Notes under the pieces: model-generated
Told to the model about the DNA's origin: nothing
The model's input: the letters and a program-made list of their open reading frames with translations, nothing else
Database searches by the model: none
Position numbers and translations under genes: made by a program
In this document: positions 62,245 to 64,000 of the stretch, in pieces
How the letters are laid out: the number at the start of each line of letters is the position of its first letter
Position numbering within the stretch: the first letter of the stretch is position 1
NCBI RefSeq assembly: GCF_014805625.2
Contig: NW_023998415.1
Span: 24,011,659-24,075,658, forward strand
DNA from: Glossina fuscipes
Lineage: Eukaryota > Arthropoda > Insecta > Diptera > Glossinidae
Length of the DNA stretch: 64,000 nucleotides
Direction: 5' to 3'

Positions 62245-63594
62245 CCTGTCTGCCGATAATTTGAAATGTTACGAAAGAGAGGCTAAAGTAAATATACATC
62301 CATTAGGGTAATGAATATAAAAATTGGTTATTTCACGTCAGCATTTGTTATAAAAAGTGCTTTGAAAGCTATTGCTACCTGAAATTAATGTTAAGGAAAA
62401 ATAAATGGAACGAAGCATTAATGATCTGTAAATTCTTCACTACTGTTTATACTACTCTAGGCAAAAACATATGAAGAAACGAAAACAATAATTTATCACG
62501 TAATTGCAGACAAATTATGTTCATATGCAGCCGTAATTAGGGAGTTTCAAAAAATGAAATGAAATGGGAAAGAATTAAATGCAAAGTAATTTCTCTTTTA
62601 AGGAGAAACAAAGGCGAAAAAAATATAAAACAATTTGAAATGCCTGCGGGCATATACCCACTTCGAAGACTGCTATATATATATATATATATATATGTGT
62701 TATAAACCAAGTTCTTCTTTCAAACTTTTTGCGGCAACTTTCGGTTGCTTTTGCTGCTCAATGCTTTTTATGGCATTAAACTTGGTCTTATATATCTTGA
62801 CATTAAAATCGTTAGATAAAATTCGTGAATTGGCTAAATTACGTATAAATAAAACAAATTTGTATATAAGTGTATGTGTAGTTTTTAATTTGTTTAACTC
62901 AGTCGTGTTCCTATTAAGATTTTTAACATCGTATGACGATATCCAATGAATTAAAAACAATTAAGAACATTATAGTCGATCAACGCCGATCTGGACATAC
63001 CCTACACCATTTCGCCTAGTAAAGTTATTCATCCGTTTCCGTAATAATACAACGAAAAAACACATTGTTTTAACGCAAAGCGATAATTTTCATGAAAGCC
63101 CGCTTAATGGAACTTTAAACTTTCTCTTCATATGAGAGCTTGCTTTTCGTGATAATACCTATATCAGTTAAGGTCCGAAAATGTAGATCTAGCCTTTTTT
63201 ACGAAGGGCTTACTACCCATGAGAGTTCATGTATGGAGTGGGGCCAAGAAATAGATCCAAGGAGTGCAAATTAGGTCAATTCAATTTTTATATTAAAATG
63301 CTTTTATTAACAAAGTTGCATAACAAAGAATGAACATAGTGTTTACTTTTCATGGGAATCCTTATATGCGGAGGTATCTGAAAAATACACCTACACGGTC
63401 CAAATTCAATAAGGCTGACTTATTTCTCACTTGTTTGTATTTCTCACATAAAGATTCAGTTTTCGTGGGATCGTTTATATGAGTGGGGGGATCAAAAAAG
63501 CCGGTCTCTCAAACCAATTTCGAATGTTGAAATACCATTACTTAGCCAGTTTTATCAAGGAATTTCGAATATTTTTCTTACAACGACTTTTCAG

Positions 63595-63770
63595 AGTGGA
63601 ACAGAACGTTGGATATGGAGTGCTCGAAAGAGTAGACCGATCTGGACAATTTTCAATGCTGCTCGCCTTTGGGTCACAGCATGTCAGTGTGCCGAATTTC
63701 CTCAAAGTATCTCAAAAATTGCAACCAGTAATTTGAATAAAAATTTATATGGACAGACCGGCAAACAGGT
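63595..63770 (-). repeat. dispersed repeat family fragment
   Basis: AGACCGATCTGGACAATTTT with CAATGCTGCTC, then CGAATTTCCTCAAAG and GGACAGACCGGCAAACAGG, match the inner-to-outer order of the minus copies at 48.7 kb. Confidence 0.5.
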
Positions 63771-64000
63771 TTAAAATCATTTTCTGGATCCATCGGTGAG
63801 TAAGGTGCGCAACAGCATAAATGATGCACTCTGCAACGCTTAAGTAAAAATCGCTACCTGCTAGCCATTCATAGCTTCCAGATCTCAGCTAATCCAAAGT
63901 GAGGGCCAAACGAATCACTGGAAGCATGGGGGTTTTTCTTATGCACGTCACATCACTCACACCAATTTTTCCTGAAACGTATTCAAAAGTTCCTTCTAAC

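Larger units (their letters stand above)
62048..64000. other. non-coding stretch to the window end
   Basis: It holds a TC array (62215-62244), a TA array (62676-62696) and a dispersed-repeat fragment at 63595-63770. Overlapping open frames of about 85-100 codons occur on both strands at 62635-62960 without any family match. Confidence 0.55.

Noticed and set aside
1..64000. CRISPR arrays, operons, ribosome binding sites, tRNA or rRNA genes
   Set aside because: None is visible; the short tandem repeats lack spacer organisation and the genome is clearly eukaryotic.

Overview
This window is nuclear DNA of a higher dipteran insect, most likely a tephritid fruit fly. It is AT-rich and has introns with GT/AG boundaries, many (TA)n and (CA)n microsatellites, and mariner-type transposons. 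The neighbouring Mob2 and scylla genes lie close together on Drosophila chromosome arm 3L as I recall it. A dispersed repeat present in many decayed copies reads like one I associate with tephritid genomes. There are no bacterial features, CRISPR arrays or tRNA or rRNA genes that I can recognise.

Three protein-coding genes can be supported. (1) The 3' end of Mob2 (+), two coding exons at 2594-2690 and 2764-3748, followed by a very A-rich 3' UTR; the 5' exons lie left of the window. (2) A complete scylla (RTP801/REDD1 family) coding region on the minus strand, four exons between 22331 and 12588, convergent with Mob2. Its last exon, 79 nt, was found by matching reading frame, splice phase and protein family. 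(3) A complete secreted fibrinogen-related protein (+), five exons at 35732-37517 including a 22-nt micro-exon, encoding a signal peptide, a coiled coil with an internal duplication, and a fibrinogen C-terminal domain.

The rest is introns and spacer populated by mobile DNA. A 1176-bp mariner with perfect 32-bp inverted repeats and a disrupted transposase sits in scylla intron 2. A second mariner-like family is present as an internally deleted copy in scylla intron 1 and as a longer decayed copy on the opposite strand at 29.8-30.9 kb. At least a dozen fragments of one dispersed repeat are scattered in both orientations. A more GC-rich, retroelement-like island with hairpins lies at 51.9-53.1 kb. 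From 37.5 kb to the right end I see no convincing gene, only two weak candidate exons.

The three genes act in different processes and do not form a pathway: Mob2 is a cofactor of NDR-family kinases, scylla is a stress-induced inhibitor of TORC1 signalling, and the fibrinogen-related protein is probably an extracellular recognition or adhesion protein. No undescribed system stands out. The most notable items are the coiled-coil fibrinogen protein with its duplication and micro-exon, the stop codon built into the exon 3 splice donor of scylla, and the 111-codon open frame without ATG upstream of the scylla start.
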